Assembly: GCA_965203215.1 (NCBI GenBank)
Contig: CBDBBY010000001.1
Location: forward strand, 1,364,001-1,428,000
Direction of reading: 5' to 3'
DNA from: CBDBBY01 sp965203215
GTDB taxonomy: Bacteria; Pseudomonadota; Alphaproteobacteria; Rhodobacterales; Rhodobacteraceae
Length of the DNA: 64,000 bases
The translations under genes were made by a program, and so were the position numbers. How positions within the stretch are numbered: position 1 is the stretch's first letter; each line of letters starts with the position of its first letter. Below, piece after piece: positions 9,511 to 18,418 of this stretch. The notes under the pieces were generated by a model that saw only the letters and a list, made by a program, of their open reading frames with translations, searched no databases and was not told the DNA's origin.

Positions 9511-10743
9511 GTGATCAAACTGGAGAAGATTGTCATGTTGCAAGAACTGAAACGGGAAGGCCTTTCGATCAGCGCGATCGCGCGGCGGACGGGCCTGGAC
9601 CGGAAGACGGTCCGCAAACTGCTGGACCGGGGTCTCGCGGCTCCGGCCTATTCGCCGCGGAAGCCTCGGCCCCGGCTCCTGGAGCCGTACGAGGGCTATC
9701 TCGCGGAAAAGATCGGGAACTGCCCGGATCTGTCCGGACGCCGTCTGTTCCGGCAAATCCGGGAGCGCGGCTACGAAGGCGGCTATGCCGCGGTGACCGC
9801 CTATCTCCGCGCGCTCCGGCCGGACGAGGCGCCAGGGTTCGAGCGCCGCTTCGAGACCAAGCCCGGCGAGCAGGCCCAGGTCGACTTCGCCGAATTCAAA
9901 ACCGAATACGCCGACGAGCCCGGCGTCGTCCGGAAAGTCCACCTGTTCTCGTTCGTCCTCGGATGCAGCCGGTGGCTGTGGGGACGGTTCTGCGCCGACC
10001 AGACGCTCGAAACGGTGCTGAGATGCCATGTGTCGGCGTTCGACGCCTGCGGAGGGGCGCCGCGCGAAGTGCTCTACGATCGGATGAAGACCGCCGTCCT
10101 CGGCGAGGATGCCGACCGGTCCGTGATCTACAACCCGTCGCTGGTCGCCTTGCTCGACCATTACGGATCGGCGCCGAGGGCCTGCAAAGCCTATCGGGCG
10201 AAAACCAAGGGCAAGGTCGAGCGCCCGTTCCGATACATCCGGCAGGACTTCTTCCTCGACCGGACCTTCCGCAGCCTTGACGATCTCAACGCGCAATTCG
10301 ACAAATGGCGTCGCGAGATCGCCAATCCGCGCGTCCACGCCACCACCGGCCGGATCGTCGACGAAGCGCTGGCCGAAGAGCGACCCGCTTTGATCCCGCT
10401 TCCCGCGCATCCCTACGACGCGGTCCTGACAGTCGAGCGGCGCGTCAGCCGCGACGGAATGGTCTCGGTCGGCGGAAACCTCTATTCGGTGCCCGACGCC
10501 GCACGAAAGCGCGTGCTGGAGGTGCAGCGGCATCCCGCCGAAGTGCGGATCTTCGAGGATAGGACGCTGATCGCGCGGCATCCGATCCTTGAAGGCCGGA
10601 ACCGCCGCAGGGTCGATCCCGGCCACCGCAGGCCGCCTCCGCCGCGTCCGGATCCGACCCAGCTCGAGGACGCGCCGAAACGGTCCCTGGCCTTCTACGA
10701 CGCCGTCGGACGCCGCCTCGAGCGGCAGGGAGTGCGCCAATGA
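9511..10743 (+). CDS. istA: IS21-family transposase IstA
   Basis: IstA is the DDE transposase of IS21 elements. The chosen GTG start (9511) follows an AAGGAGG at 9493-9499 and gives 410 residues. The frame is open further upstream but lacks a ribosome site there. The N-terminal helix-turn-helix is ISAIARRTGLDRKTVRKLL (20-38). The catalytic triad is visible as VDFAEF (D125), VLYDRMK (D190) and KGKVERPF (E237). A C-terminal beta domain follows (SVGGNLYSVPD). The stop overlaps the istB start by four bases. Confidence 0.94.
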   Translation: MIKLEKIVMLQELKREGLSISAIARRTGLDRKTVRKLLDRGLAAPAYSPRKPRPRLLEPYEGYLAEKIGNCPDLSGRRLFRQIRERGYEGGYAAVTAYLRALRPDEAPGFERRFETKPGEQAQVDFAEFKTEYADEPGVVRKVHLFSFVLGCSRWLWGRFCADQTLETVLRCHVSAFDACGGAPREVLYDRMKTAVLGEDADRSVIYNPSLVALLDHYGSAPRACKAYRAKTKGKVERPFRYIRQDFFLDRTFRSLDDLNAQFDKWRREIANPRVHATTGRIVDEALAEERPALIPLPAHPYDAVLTVERRVSRDGMVSVGGNLYSVPDAARKRVLEVQRHPAEVRIFEDRTLIARHPILEGRNRRRVDPGHRRPPPPRPDPTQLEDAPKRSLAFYDAVGRRLERQGVRQ

Positions 10744-11576
10744 CCGAACTCGTCGACCGCATCAGCGCCGCCCTGGTCGGACTGAAAATGCCCCGGGCGC
10801 TCGAAGCGCTTAGCCCCACGCTGCGGCGCCTCGAGCAGGGCGAGCTCACGGCCGTCGAAGCCATCGACGCCCTCCTCAGCGAAGAATACGCCCTGCGCGA
10901 AACAAGACGAATCGACATCGCATTGCGAACCGCGAAACTCCTCCCCGCCAAAACGGTCGAAAGCTTCGACTTCGCATTCCAGCCCTCGCTCGACCGGGAG
11001 AGAATCGCCGCGCTGGCCCAGCTCGACTTCATCCGGAGACGCGAAACCGTCCACTTCCTCGGACCGCCCGGAACCGGAAAAAGCCACCTCGCGACCGCAC
11101 TCGGCGTCGCCGCCGTCAAAGCCGGAAAGAGCGTCTACAAAACGACGCTCGCGGAACTCACCGAAAACCTCGCGAAAGCCGAACGGCAAGGCCAGCTCGC
11201 CGAAAAAATCCGCTTCTTCGCGCGGGCCGCGCTGCTCATCGTCGACGAAATCGGATACCTGCCCATCACGCAGGGCGGCGCAAGCCTGTTCTTCCAAATC
11301 GTAAATGCCAGATACGAAAAAGGCGCGATGATCCTCACCTCGAACAGAAGCTTCGCCGAATGGGGCGACATCTTCGGCGACCCCGTCGTCGCGACGGCCC
11401 TCCTCGACCGGCTCCTCCACCACGCCGTCGTCGTCCGAATCGAAGGCGCAAGCTACCGGCTCAGAAAACACGCCGACCTCATTCCCGAACACGTCCGAAC
11501 GAATGCGCCAATCACCCCGCCGCCGCCCCCGAAAAAACGAGGGCGGCCCAAAAAGGAGACGCGAACCGACGACTGA
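10740..11576 (+). CDS. istB: IS21-family helper ATPase IstB
   Basis: IstB is the DnaA-like AAA+ ATPase that selects target DNA and activates IstA. The product is 278 residues with Walker A GPPGTGKS (108-115) and Walker B LLIVDEIGYL (165-174). The C-terminus is basic (PPPPPKKRGRPKKE), a possible DNA-contact tail. The ATGA overlap with istA indicates coupled translation. Confidence 0.95.
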   Translation: MTELVDRISAALVGLKMPRALEALSPTLRRLEQGELTAVEAIDALLSEEYALRETRRIDIALRTAKLLPAKTVESFDFAFQPSLDRERIAALAQLDFIRRRETVHFLGPPGTGKSHLATALGVAAVKAGKSVYKTTLAELTENLAKAERQGQLAEKIRFFARAALLIVDEIGYLPITQGGASLFFQIVNARYEKGAMILTSNRSFAEWGDIFGDPVVATALLDRLLHHAVVVRIEGASYRLRKHADLIPEHVRTNAPITPPPPPKKRGRPKKETRTDD

Positions 11577-12475
11577 GCTGGCTCGCCGCCAAAACACCAA
11601 AAACTGGGGAATTTTACTTTAGCACTTCTGGGGAATTTTACTTTAGCATTGACACGTCCGAGGCGAAGATCCGCGAGGTGGCGGAGCTGGCGCGGAGCTC
11701 CGCGCCGGAGGGGGAGACGCACTGGACGGTGCGCGCCCTGGCGAAGACGGTCGGCCTCTCGCCGTCGACCGTGCACAAGATCCTCGTCCGCCACCGGCTC
11801 GCGCCGCACCGGGTGCGGCAGTTCAAGGTGTCGACCGATCCGGCCTTCAAGGAGAAGACCCGCGAAGTCATCGGGTCGTACATGAATCCGCCGGACCGGG
11901 CGGTGGTTCTCTCGATCGACGAGAAGACGCAGATCCAGGCGCTCGGGCGGACGCGGAAGGCGCTGCCGATGAAGCCGGGACGGCCCGCGACGATGACGCA
12001 CGACTACAAGCGGAACGGAACCACGACGCTGTTCGCCGCGCCGGACATTCTGGACGGGACGGCCGTCGGCCGCCACTCCGAGCGCCACCGGCGCTAGGAG
12101 TTCATCGCGTTCCTCGACCGGATCGACAAGGCGGCGCCCGCCGGGCGGGAGATCCACGCCATCCTGGACAACGACTCCGCCCACAAGCACAAGGCCGTCA
12201 CGGACTGGCTGGCGGACCGCCGGCGCTGGACCCTCCACTTCACGCCGACCTCCTGCTCCTGGACGGACGCGGTCAAGGGCTTCTTCGGGAAGCCGGCCAA
12301 CCGCCGTCTCCGGCGCGGCGTCCATGATTCCCTCGAGGATCTCAAGGCGGCGATCCTGGACTTCATCAAGCTTCACAACGGGAAGGAGGCGAAGCCGTTC
12401 AAATGGACGGCCAGCCCGGAGCGGCTGATCGCCGCCCGACAAAGAGGGTTCCAAATGATTCGGACAAGCCACTAG

Positions 12476-12788
12476 CAATTGTATCTCAAACAAAGCGCTT
12501 GGAAGATGACAACCGGTTTTGTCTCTGAATGGCTGGACATCGCGCCAATCGCGGCGTTCACATCGGCCGGTTCGTAAATGTTTGAAAGATGACGCGCGAA
12601 GGGTAAAGTTAAATTTGTATGTCGAAAGAAACCGCAAGGCAGACCAATAGTCGTTTGCGCCTCCATCAAGTGATTCGATCTGGCGCGAATTTCGGTGGAC
12701 CAGCGTGGAAGTGCAGAAAGTCACATCGCCCTGCCAAGTTAACCGACTATAAGGTAGCTACCGCCCCGGCGCGCCAGTTCAGTTCCCT
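12476..12788. other. Intergenic stretch without recognisable gene
   Basis: These 313 bases lie between the right end of the IS630 element and the decayed alcohol dehydrogenase. No open frame of credible composition, no RNA gene and no clear hairpin were seen. The stretch may be the worn 3' part of the dehydrogenase or older insertion debris. Confidence 0.5.
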
Positions 12789-13515
12789 CTAGAAGGCTTG
12801 CGGATTGCCTGTGAATTCCATCGCCACATCAGCCCCGCGACCTTGCGCAAGGTCCATAAAGGTCGCTTTTATGCCTGCGGGACTTGATCGCTCAATGGAC
12901 AGAACGACGTCGGCTCTGAGTGATTTTGCGAGGTCAAGCCGAGCATCGGGTGCGCCGACCGCGACAATCCAGCCAGCGCCCGCGACAAGGGCAACGGCAA
13001 TGGCCAGCAAACCCGAAGGGCCAGTGCCTTGGATGACAAGCGACCGTCCCAGTACTTCACGGGGCACTTGATGGACCGCTGACGTCGGTTGCCATGCTCG
13101 GCAGAGTGCGGTCGACCTCCTCGGGAACCACTGCACGGTCGGATCCAGGCGGGACATGCACCTATTCCGACATTCCGCCCAAAAGGTATGGTGATTGTTC
13201 CATAGTTTCATGCATGTAGGCGCGAGCATTCTCACAGAGTGCCGGCTGAGCGGCTGTGGTCGATCCGCGTTCAGACAATTCCGCGCCCAATGTCGAGCGG
13301 TTGGCCAACGCCGTCGGTATCCGTCCCTGAGCCCTTGACGGCAGCGCGTCCTGTTATTTCGTGCCCGGCAATCACAGGCAAGCCGACCTTGCGGGCGAGC
13401 GATCCATTGTCGAGGTGTACGTCCGTGCCCCAAATCGTGCAGCAGTTGGTCTTGACCAACAATGCGCCCGGTTCGAGCATCCGGTATTGACGGCGGAACC
13501 CGGGTCACGTCAACC
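12789..13515 (-). pseudogene. Zinc-type alcohol dehydrogenase, frameshifted and truncated
   Basis: Pieces of a medium-chain (zinc) alcohol dehydrogenase are spread over two frames on the minus strand. The N-terminal catalytic part (13480-13271) includes EPGALLVKTNCCTIWGTDVH and LPVIAGHEITGR. The cofactor domain, in the other frame (13060-12789), includes SLVIQGTGPSGLLAIAVALV and the terminal block GADVAMEFTGNP. The middle is scrambled and about 100 residues of C-terminus are missing. The first zinc-ligand position reads TIWGTD where relatives have CGTD. It lies directly behind the GntR gene on the same strand and was probably once part of the same pathway. Confidence 0.8.
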
Positions 13516-13529
13516 ATCGTCGCGCAGCG

Positions 13530-14183
13530 TCAGAACGCGGCAAGCGTGTGCTCCAGACCCTTCTTGATGTGTTTCTTCAGAACCGCCGCGGCTAGGTCGA
13601 CATCCCGCGCCAAAGCCGCTTTGAACATGCCGCGATGCTCATCGACTGCCTCTTCCCCGCGGTAGGTGAGGACAAGCATTTGGTAACGCAGGTACTTGTC
13701 ATACAGCATTGCATGCAATGACAGCAGGTTTTGTGAACCGCAGGCCAGAATCAGCGCCTTGTGGAACTCCCAGTCATAGCGTTTCCAGTCTTCCTTGTGA
13801 CTGTCATCCCCTCCCAGCATCTTCTGTTCCATCAGATGCAGTTTGTGATGGGCGGCGACGAGGTTGCCTTCCCAATCCGTATCCCCTTTTTCGACCGAAA
13901 GTCGCAAGGCATGGCACTCCAGCAGTACGCGCAGGTTTGCGATTTCGACCAAGTCTTCCCGCGATACCTGAGTGACGAAGAACCCGCGTTGGTCCAGCGC
14001 ATCGACAAACCCCTCGCTGGCCAGCCGGTTAAGTGTCTCGCGCAGCGTCGACATGCTGGCGGAATAGCGTTGGCGCAGCCCCTCCAGCTTGAGTTTCAAA
14101 CCGGGTTCGAGCTCGCCAAAAATGATGTCGCGCTTGATGCGTTGGTACGTAGAGGAACCGATTTCGTTGAGGGATTTTGCCAT
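13530..14183 (-). CDS. GntR-family transcriptional regulator (FCD/FadR subgroup)
   Basis: This 217-residue repressor or activator has an N-terminal winged helix (residues about 8-72, including SMSTLRETLNRLASEGFV and ending DQRGFFV) and an all-helical FCD ligand domain (about 80-215). FCD domains bind carboxylate ligands, often through a metal. The start at MAKSLNE (14183) is preferred because the twenty residues before it (from 14243) do not look conserved. It is divergent from the Gfo/Idh gene at 14338. Related sequences at 14274, 15428 and 24122 are its likely operators, so it is the best candidate regulator of the whole 14338-28764 block. Confidence 0.88.
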   Translation of the reverse strand: MAKSLNEIGSSTYQRIKRDIIFGELEPGLKLKLEGLRQRYSASMSTLRETLNRLASEGFVDALDQRGFFVTQVSREDLVEIANLRVLLECHALRLSVEKGDTDWEGNLVAAHHKLHLMEQKMLGGDDSHKEDWKRYDWEFHKALILACGSQNLLSLHAMLYDKYLRYQMLVLTYRGEEAVDEHRGMFKAALARDVDLAAAVLKKHIKKGLEHTLAAF

Positions 14184-14273
14184 CACATGCGTCCGATGCT
14201 CCTGCTTTCGCCTTAAAGTATACACAATGGTCGTCCGCTCCAAGTCAAGTTTTCAAATGTCTAAATTAAAAAC

Positions 14274-14296
14274 ATCAGATCATCTTGATAACATCT
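14274..14296 (+). promoter_or_regulatory. Candidate GntR operator (weak copy)
   Basis: The sequence starting ATCAGATCATC matches 17 of 23 positions of the candidate site at 15428-15450, with both ends (ATCAGAT and ATCT) conserved. It lies in the divergent region between the GntR gene and the first oxidoreductase, where autoregulation would be expected. The match is degenerate and could be chance. Confidence 0.4.
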
Positions 14297-14337
14297 GGCG
14301 ATGACGGATAGTGTACCTTGGAAACGGGATTCGAGGG

Positions 14338-15423
14338 ATGCCATCCGTGCTGACTGAAACACGAATTGCAGTGGTTGGCTTTGGGCTGATCGGACGACGG
14401 CACGCTGAGGTCCTTCGGCGTTCTCCCGGCCTTGTTTTGGCCGCCATTGTCGATCCGGACAAAAACAGTCGGACGGCCGCCGCTCAGCTGGAATATCCGG
14501 TCTTTGATACGCTCAAGGACATGTTGCAGACCGCCAAACCCGAAGGTGTGGTGCTGGCTACACCGACGCCCCTCCATCTTGAGCAAGGCCTGACCTGCAT
14601 CTCCAACGGATGTCCGATCCTGATTGAGAAGCCCATTGCCGTCACCTCCGCCGAAGCTGAGGTTCTGACATTTGCCGCAGAGAAAGCTGGTGTTCCGCTG
14701 CTGGTCGGGCATCACCGACGCCATAACGGGATGGTCAAAGCGGCCAAGACGGCCCTGCAAGGCGGGGCGATCGGGGCGGTGCGGGCTGTGCAGGCCACGT
14801 GCTGGTTTTACAAGCCGGATCACTACTTTGATGCCGCCCCTTGGCGAGCGCGCAAGGGTGCAGGACCGATTTCGGTCAATCTGGTGCATGATGTCGACCT
14901 GTTGCGCCACTTTTGCGGCGAGGTGTCATCCGTTCAGGCCATAGCCGTCCCTTCAGCGCGCGGGTTCGAGAACGAGGACCTTGCGACGGCAATTCTGACA
15001 TTCGAGCAGGGAAGCGTGGCGACCATCTCGGTCTCTGACAGCGTTGTAGGTCCATGGAGTTGGGAACTGACCGCCCGCGAAAACCCCGCTTATCCCGCGA
15101 CCAACGAAAGCTGCTATCTGATCGGCGGCTCGGAAGGCGGGATGTCGCTGCCCGATTTGCGGATTTGGCGGCACGAGCAAGGCCGGGATTGGCGGACTCC
15201 GATTTCCGCGAAGACCCTGACATGTTCCTTCGAAGACCCTCTGGCCACACAGATGAAGCATTTCGCGGATGTGATCCGAGGCGATCAGGTCCCGCTGGTC
15301 CCGGGTGTGCAAGGGATGCGGTCGCTGGAAGTCGTCGAAGCCATTTCGACATCGGCCAAGACCGGCGTTTCAGTTTCCCTTGCCGCACGGGGCCAGACCG
15401 CGCGGCGTGGGCGGTCGAAGTAA
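14338..15423 (+). CDS. Gfo/Idh/MocA-family NAD(P)-dependent oxidoreductase (first of three)
   Basis: This 361-residue dehydrogenase belongs to the family that oxidises hydroxyls of sugars, cyclitols and sugar acids. The Rossmann motif is VVGFGLIGRRH (about residues 10-20) and the family EKP motif is LIEKPIAVTSAEAE. A catalytic-loop His lies in VNLVHDVDLL. The start at ATG 14338 (MPSVLTETR) fits better than the upstream in-frame codon at 14311. It is the first gene of the rightward block under the presumed GntR control. Its substrate is unknown. Confidence 0.88.
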   Translation: MPSVLTETRIAVVGFGLIGRRHAEVLRRSPGLVLAAIVDPDKNSRTAAAQLEYPVFDTLKDMLQTAKPEGVVLATPTPLHLEQGLTCISNGCPILIEKPIAVTSAEAEVLTFAAEKAGVPLLVGHHRRHNGMVKAAKTALQGGAIGAVRAVQATCWFYKPDHYFDAAPWRARKGAGPISVNLVHDVDLLRHFCGEVSSVQAIAVPSARGFENEDLATAILTFEQGSVATISVSDSVVGPWSWELTARENPAYPATNESCYLIGGSEGGMSLPDLRIWRHEQGRDWRTPISAKTLTCSFEDPLATQMKHFADVIRGDQVPLVPGVQGMRSLEVVEAISTSAKTGVSVSLAARGQTARRGRSK

Positions 15424-15427
15424 AAAT

Positions 15428-15450
15428 ATCAGATGATTTACAAAATATCT
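15428..15450 (+). promoter_or_regulatory. Candidate GntR operator upstream of dctP
   Basis: Twenty bases here (CAGATGATTTACAAAATATC, 15430-15449) are identical to the complement of 24141-24160 upstream of the TIM-barrel gene, eight kilobases away. The site lies 73 bases before the dctP start in a very A+T-rich stretch. Exact sharing by two control regions of the same cluster suggests a regulator-binding site. Confidence 0.65.
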
Positions 15451-15522
15451 TGCAAAATATAAAAAAATCTGTAATTACTGAATCGACCTCATTGCGACGG
15501 TCTGATCCAGAGGAGAAAAACC

Positions 15523-16533
15523 ATGATCAAAAAAATTGCCCGCCGAGGGGCCCTTGCTTCGCTGACAGCACTGAGCCTGACTGCAGGTCCGGCCACTCCG
15601 GGCTTTGCCGCAGACAAGATCCAGCTTCGGTTGGCGACGTCCGGTTCCGAGACCGATCAGCGGTCTATTGCCATGGCCGAAGTCTTCGCGCCGATGGTTG
15701 CTGACTTCGTCGATTACCAGCCGAGCTACAACGGCACGATCTTCGCTCAAGGCACCGAGCTGGACGCGATTAGCCGCGGAAACTTGGAAATGTCGATCAC
15801 CTCGGCCCAGGAGCTGGCGCAGTTCTTCCCCGAGTTTTCGATCTTCACAGCCGGATACGTACATCAGGACGCGGCACACCAAGTTGCGGTCTTCAATGAC
15901 CCGCTGATGAACCCGTTCAAAGCGACCGTCGAAAAGGATCTGGGCGTCAAGCTGCTTTCGGTGATGTATCTTGGCCGCCGTCAAGTGAATCTTCGTCAAT
16001 CCAAAGACGAGTTGACGGTCAGCACCCCTGCCGACCTGGAGGGCGTTAACCTTCGGATGCCGGGCACGGATGCATGGCAGTTCCTTGGCAAGGCTCTTGG
16101 TGCCGCGCCGACGCCGATGGCGTTCTCCGAAGTCTACACAGCCCTGTCGACCGGTGCGGTTGATGGACAGGACAACCCGCTTCCGACCGTGGTCGACGCT
16201 AAATTCTACGAGGTGACAAACCAGATCGTTCTGACGTCGCATCTGGTTGATCTCAACTACATCGCCATCAACGCCGAAGTCTTCAATGGCATGTCGGAAG
16301 AACAGCAAGCCAAAGTTCAGGCAGCAGCTGACGCCGCCGCTGAATCCGGTCGTCAGGCCCAGCTTCAGAAGGAAGCCGACCTTGTTTCCTTCCTTGAAGA
16401 GCAAGGCCTTGCCGTCTACGAGCCCGATCTGGCCGCGTTCCGCAATCAGGTGCAATCGATGTACCTCGACAGCGAGTTTGCCGAAACCTGGCCCGAGGGC
16501 GTCTTGGACAAGATCAACGCACTCGGCAGCTGA
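15523..16533 (+). CDS. TRAP transporter substrate-binding protein (DctP family)
   Basis: This is the periplasmic receptor of a TRAP transporter, 336 residues. A twin-basic signal peptide (residues 1 to about 30, ending PGFAA) precedes the mature DKIQLRLATSG. The family block with the carboxylate-binding arginine is VNLRMPGTDAW, and the dimer/ligand region contains FSEVYTALSTGAVDGQDNPL. A purine-rich ribosome site (GAGGAG) lies about ten bases before the ATG. It heads a P-Q-M set. The ligand is probably an organic acid, since DctP receptors bind a carboxylate, but nothing narrows it further. Confidence 0.92.
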   Translation: MIKKIARRGALASLTALSLTAGPATPGFAADKIQLRLATSGSETDQRSIAMAEVFAPMVADFVDYQPSYNGTIFAQGTELDAISRGNLEMSITSAQELAQFFPEFSIFTAGYVHQDAAHQVAVFNDPLMNPFKATVEKDLGVKLLSVMYLGRRQVNLRQSKDELTVSTPADLEGVNLRMPGTDAWQFLGKALGAAPTPMAFSEVYTALSTGAVDGQDNPLPTVVDAKFYEVTNQIVLTSHLVDLNYIAINAEVFNGMSEEQQAKVQAAADAAAESGRQAQLQKEADLVSFLEEQGLAVYEPDLAAFRNQVQSMYLDSEFAETWPEGVLDKINALGS

Positions 16534-16565
16534 TCGTCAAACATCATTAGGGAGGGAGAACAGCA

Positions 16566-17126
16566 ATGAAATCACTAATCAAAGGGTTCTCCCGACTTAC
16601 TGAAGCGATTGCCGGCGGGATGCTGGCGGCAATCTTCGCAATCTTTCTGTTGCAAATTGTCCTGCGCTACTTCTTCACGCCCGCAGGATGGACGCTGGAA
16701 TTGATCGGCATCCTTTGGGTCTGGGTCATCTTCTTTGCCTGCGCCTTCGTGTTGCGCGAGTCCGACCACGTCAAGTTTGACATCATCTACCTTTCGGTCG
16801 GCAAACACGCCCGCCGCGTCTTTGCCCTGATCTCGGCCGCGGCGCTGGTCGTCGGCATGCTCTACACGCTGTTGCCGACGTGGGACTACATCGACTGGAT
16901 GAAGATCCGCAAAACCACCACGGTCGAAAATCCGTTCACCGGAAAGAAGATCCCGATGCGCACGATCTTCTCGATCTATGCGGTTTTCATCGTTGCCGCT
17001 GCGGCCCGCTATGCATGGCTCTTCTTCGACATCTTCAAGCACGGCCCCCCGAAAACCGAACTCGAAATCGTGGTCGACGCCATACACGAGGCGGATGAAA
17101 CCTCTGCAGAAGGGGACAAAAAATGA
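16566..17126 (+). CDS. TRAP transporter small membrane subunit (DctQ family)
   Basis: This 186-residue protein has four hydrophobic helices and stabilises the large TRAP subunit. The DctQ pattern is LQIVLRYFFTPAGWTLELIG near residues 28-50, followed by WVIFFACAFVLRESDHVKFD. A GGGAGGGAG ribosome site precedes the start. The stop overlaps the dctM start by four bases. Confidence 0.9.
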   Translation: MKSLIKGFSRLTEAIAGGMLAAIFAIFLLQIVLRYFFTPAGWTLELIGILWVWVIFFACAFVLRESDHVKFDIIYLSVGKHARRVFALISAAALVVGMLYTLLPTWDYIDWMKIRKTTTVENPFTGKKIPMRTIFSIYAVFIVAAAARYAWLFFDIFKHGPPKTELEIVVDAIHEADETSAEGDKK

Positions 17127-18418
17127 GCTTTGAACTTCTTTCTCTGCTGGCGACGCTTTTCTTTCTTGCAGGCATTGGCACTCCGATCGGTTATTCGATC
17201 CTTCTCGCCTCTGTCGTCTATCTCGGCGTGTCCGGGCTGGACGTCGCGCTTGCAGGCGAAAAGATCCTGCAAGGCTTCTACAAGAGCACCATCCTGCTGG
17301 CCGTGCCGCTGTTCATCGTGGCCGCGAACATCATGAATGCTGGCTCGATCACTGATAGGCTTTTGAACTTCTGCGTCGCTGCCGTCGGCCGCTTCAAGGG
17401 CGGGCTGGGACATGTGAACGTCGTGGCGTCGTTGATCTTCTCGGGCATGTCCGGCTCGGCCGTGGCGGATGCGGCGGGCATTGGCAAGATCATCATCGAA
17501 ATGATGACGAAGGAGAACCGCTACAGCCGGGGCTATGCTGCGGCGATCACGGCGGCTTCGGCCACGATCGGGCCGATCATCCCGCCCTCCATCCCAATGG
17601 TGCTGTACGCACTGGTCTCAAAGGCCTCCATCGGGTCGCTCTTTCTCGCGGGCATCCTGCCCGGCCTGATCATGGGCGCCGTTCTGATGGGAATGAACAC
17701 CTATTTGGCGGGCAAGCGCGGTTTTGCGCTCGAGGATCCGGTCCCGTTGAGTGAGTTGCCGCGCAAGACCGCCAACGCCTTCCCGGCGCTCTTGATGCCA
17801 GTGATCCTGCTCTATGGCATCTATGGGGGAGTCACGACGCCGACCGAGGCCGCCGCCGTCGCCGCATTCTATGCATTGATGCTGGCCGCGACGTTCTACC
17901 GGGCAATTTCGCTGCGTGGTCTATACCGCGTGTTCGTGGACAGCGCCCGCTCTTCGGCGTCTGTCGGCATCGTGATTGGCGGCGCGTTCATCCTGAACTT
18001 CATCGTCATTCAAGAACAGATCCCGCAGGCGATCTCAACCATGCTGGAAGGCGCTGATATCAGCCCGATCATGTTCCTGATCATGGTGAACGTCCTGATT
18101 CTGGCGCTTGGCTGCGTACTGGATGCAACGACCATCATTCTGGTGATCGTACCACTCTTCATCCCGACCTGCGAGGCGCTCGGCATCGACCTCGTGCATT
18201 TCGGCGTGCTGGTCGTGGTCAACTCGATGATCGGTTTGATCACGCCGCCCTATGGCATCCTGCTGTTCGTTATCAACGCGGTGACGGATATCCCGCTGCG
18301 AGAGATCATATCGGAAATCTGGGCGTTCCTTGCAGTGTTGGTCGTCGCGCTTCTGGTGTTGCTGTTGGTACCCGACCTCGTGCTCTGGCTGCCGCGGATG
18401 TTCGGATATCAGGGCTAA
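17123..18418 (+). CDS. TRAP transporter large permease subunit (DctM family)
   Basis: This 431-residue protein is the sodium-coupled transport channel of the TRAP system, with about twelve helices. Family blocks include FSGMSGSAVADAAGIG, ATIGPIIPPSIPMVLYAL and GITTPTEAAAVAAFYA-like sequence (VTTPTEAAAVAAFYALMLA). It overlaps dctQ by four bases and the next gene by one base (TAATG), so uptake and first catabolic steps are translated together. Confidence 0.93.
   Translation: MSFELLSLLATLFFLAGIGTPIGYSILLASVVYLGVSGLDVALAGEKILQGFYKSTILLAVPLFIVAANIMNAGSITDRLLNFCVAAVGRFKGGLGHVNVVASLIFSGMSGSAVADAAGIGKIIIEMMTKENRYSRGYAAAITAASATIGPIIPPSIPMVLYALVSKASIGSLFLAGILPGLIMGAVLMGMNTYLAGKRGFALEDPVPLSELPRKTANAFPALLMPVILLYGIYGGVTTPTEAAAVAAFYALMLAATFYRAISLRGLYRVFVDSARSSASVGIVIGGAFILNFIVIQEQIPQAISTMLEGADISPIMFLIMVNVLILALGCVLDATTIILVIVPLFIPTCEALGIDLVHFGVLVVVNSMIGLITPPYGILLFVINAVTDIPLREIISEIWAFLAVLVVALLVLLLVPDLVLWLPRMFGYQG

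Larger units (their letters stand above)
9364..11654 (+). mobile_element. Complete IS21-family element with 5-bp target duplication
   Basis: The terminal inverted repeats begin TGTCA at 9364 and end TGACA at 11654. Each end contains two tandem copies of a motif close to GCTAAAGTAAAATTCCCCA (about 9373-9390 and 9395-9413 on the left, 11605-11648 inverted on the right), the multiple transposase-binding repeats expected of IS21. The flanking target duplication is CGTCC (9359-9363 and 11655-11659). Both istA and istB are intact, so the element looks functional and is younger than the IS630 it entered. Confidence 0.94.
9013..12472 (+). mobile_element. IS630-family element, disrupted by a nested IS21 element
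   Basis: The ends are near-identical inverted repeats: GTGGCTTGT at 9013 and its complement ACAAGCCAC ending at 12472. Each is flanked by TA (9011-9012 and 12473-12474), the target duplicated by IS630/Tc1-mariner transposases. Without the nested IS21 (2,291 bp) and one copy of its 5-bp duplication the element is about 1.16 kb, normal for IS630. It carries one transposase gene, which is broken. It lies about 140 bases downstream of tRNA-Gln and opens the accessory part of the window. Confidence 0.9.
9097..12475 (+). pseudogene. IS630-family transposase, interrupted and decayed
   Basis: The N-terminal helix-turn-helix half (9097-9363, 89 codons, including TGSAKATVWRWQERF) continues in frame at 11660 once the IS21 and one duplicated CGTCC are removed. 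The reconstructed protein would be 360 residues, a usual IS630 length. The catalytic half shows DDE blocks VVLSIDEKTQ and AILDNDSAHKHK. Two further lesions exist. A TAG at 12095-12097 lies where related proteins have Gln before EFIAFLDRID. The third catalytic position reads DAVKGFF where active transposases have Glu (xxVEGFF). The gene is therefore dead in three ways. Confidence 0.9.

Noticed and set aside
9415..10740. A 441-codon minus-strand frame opposite istA
   Set aside because: It mirrors the istA coding frame in G+C-rich DNA, has no ribosome site or motif, and istA is unambiguous.
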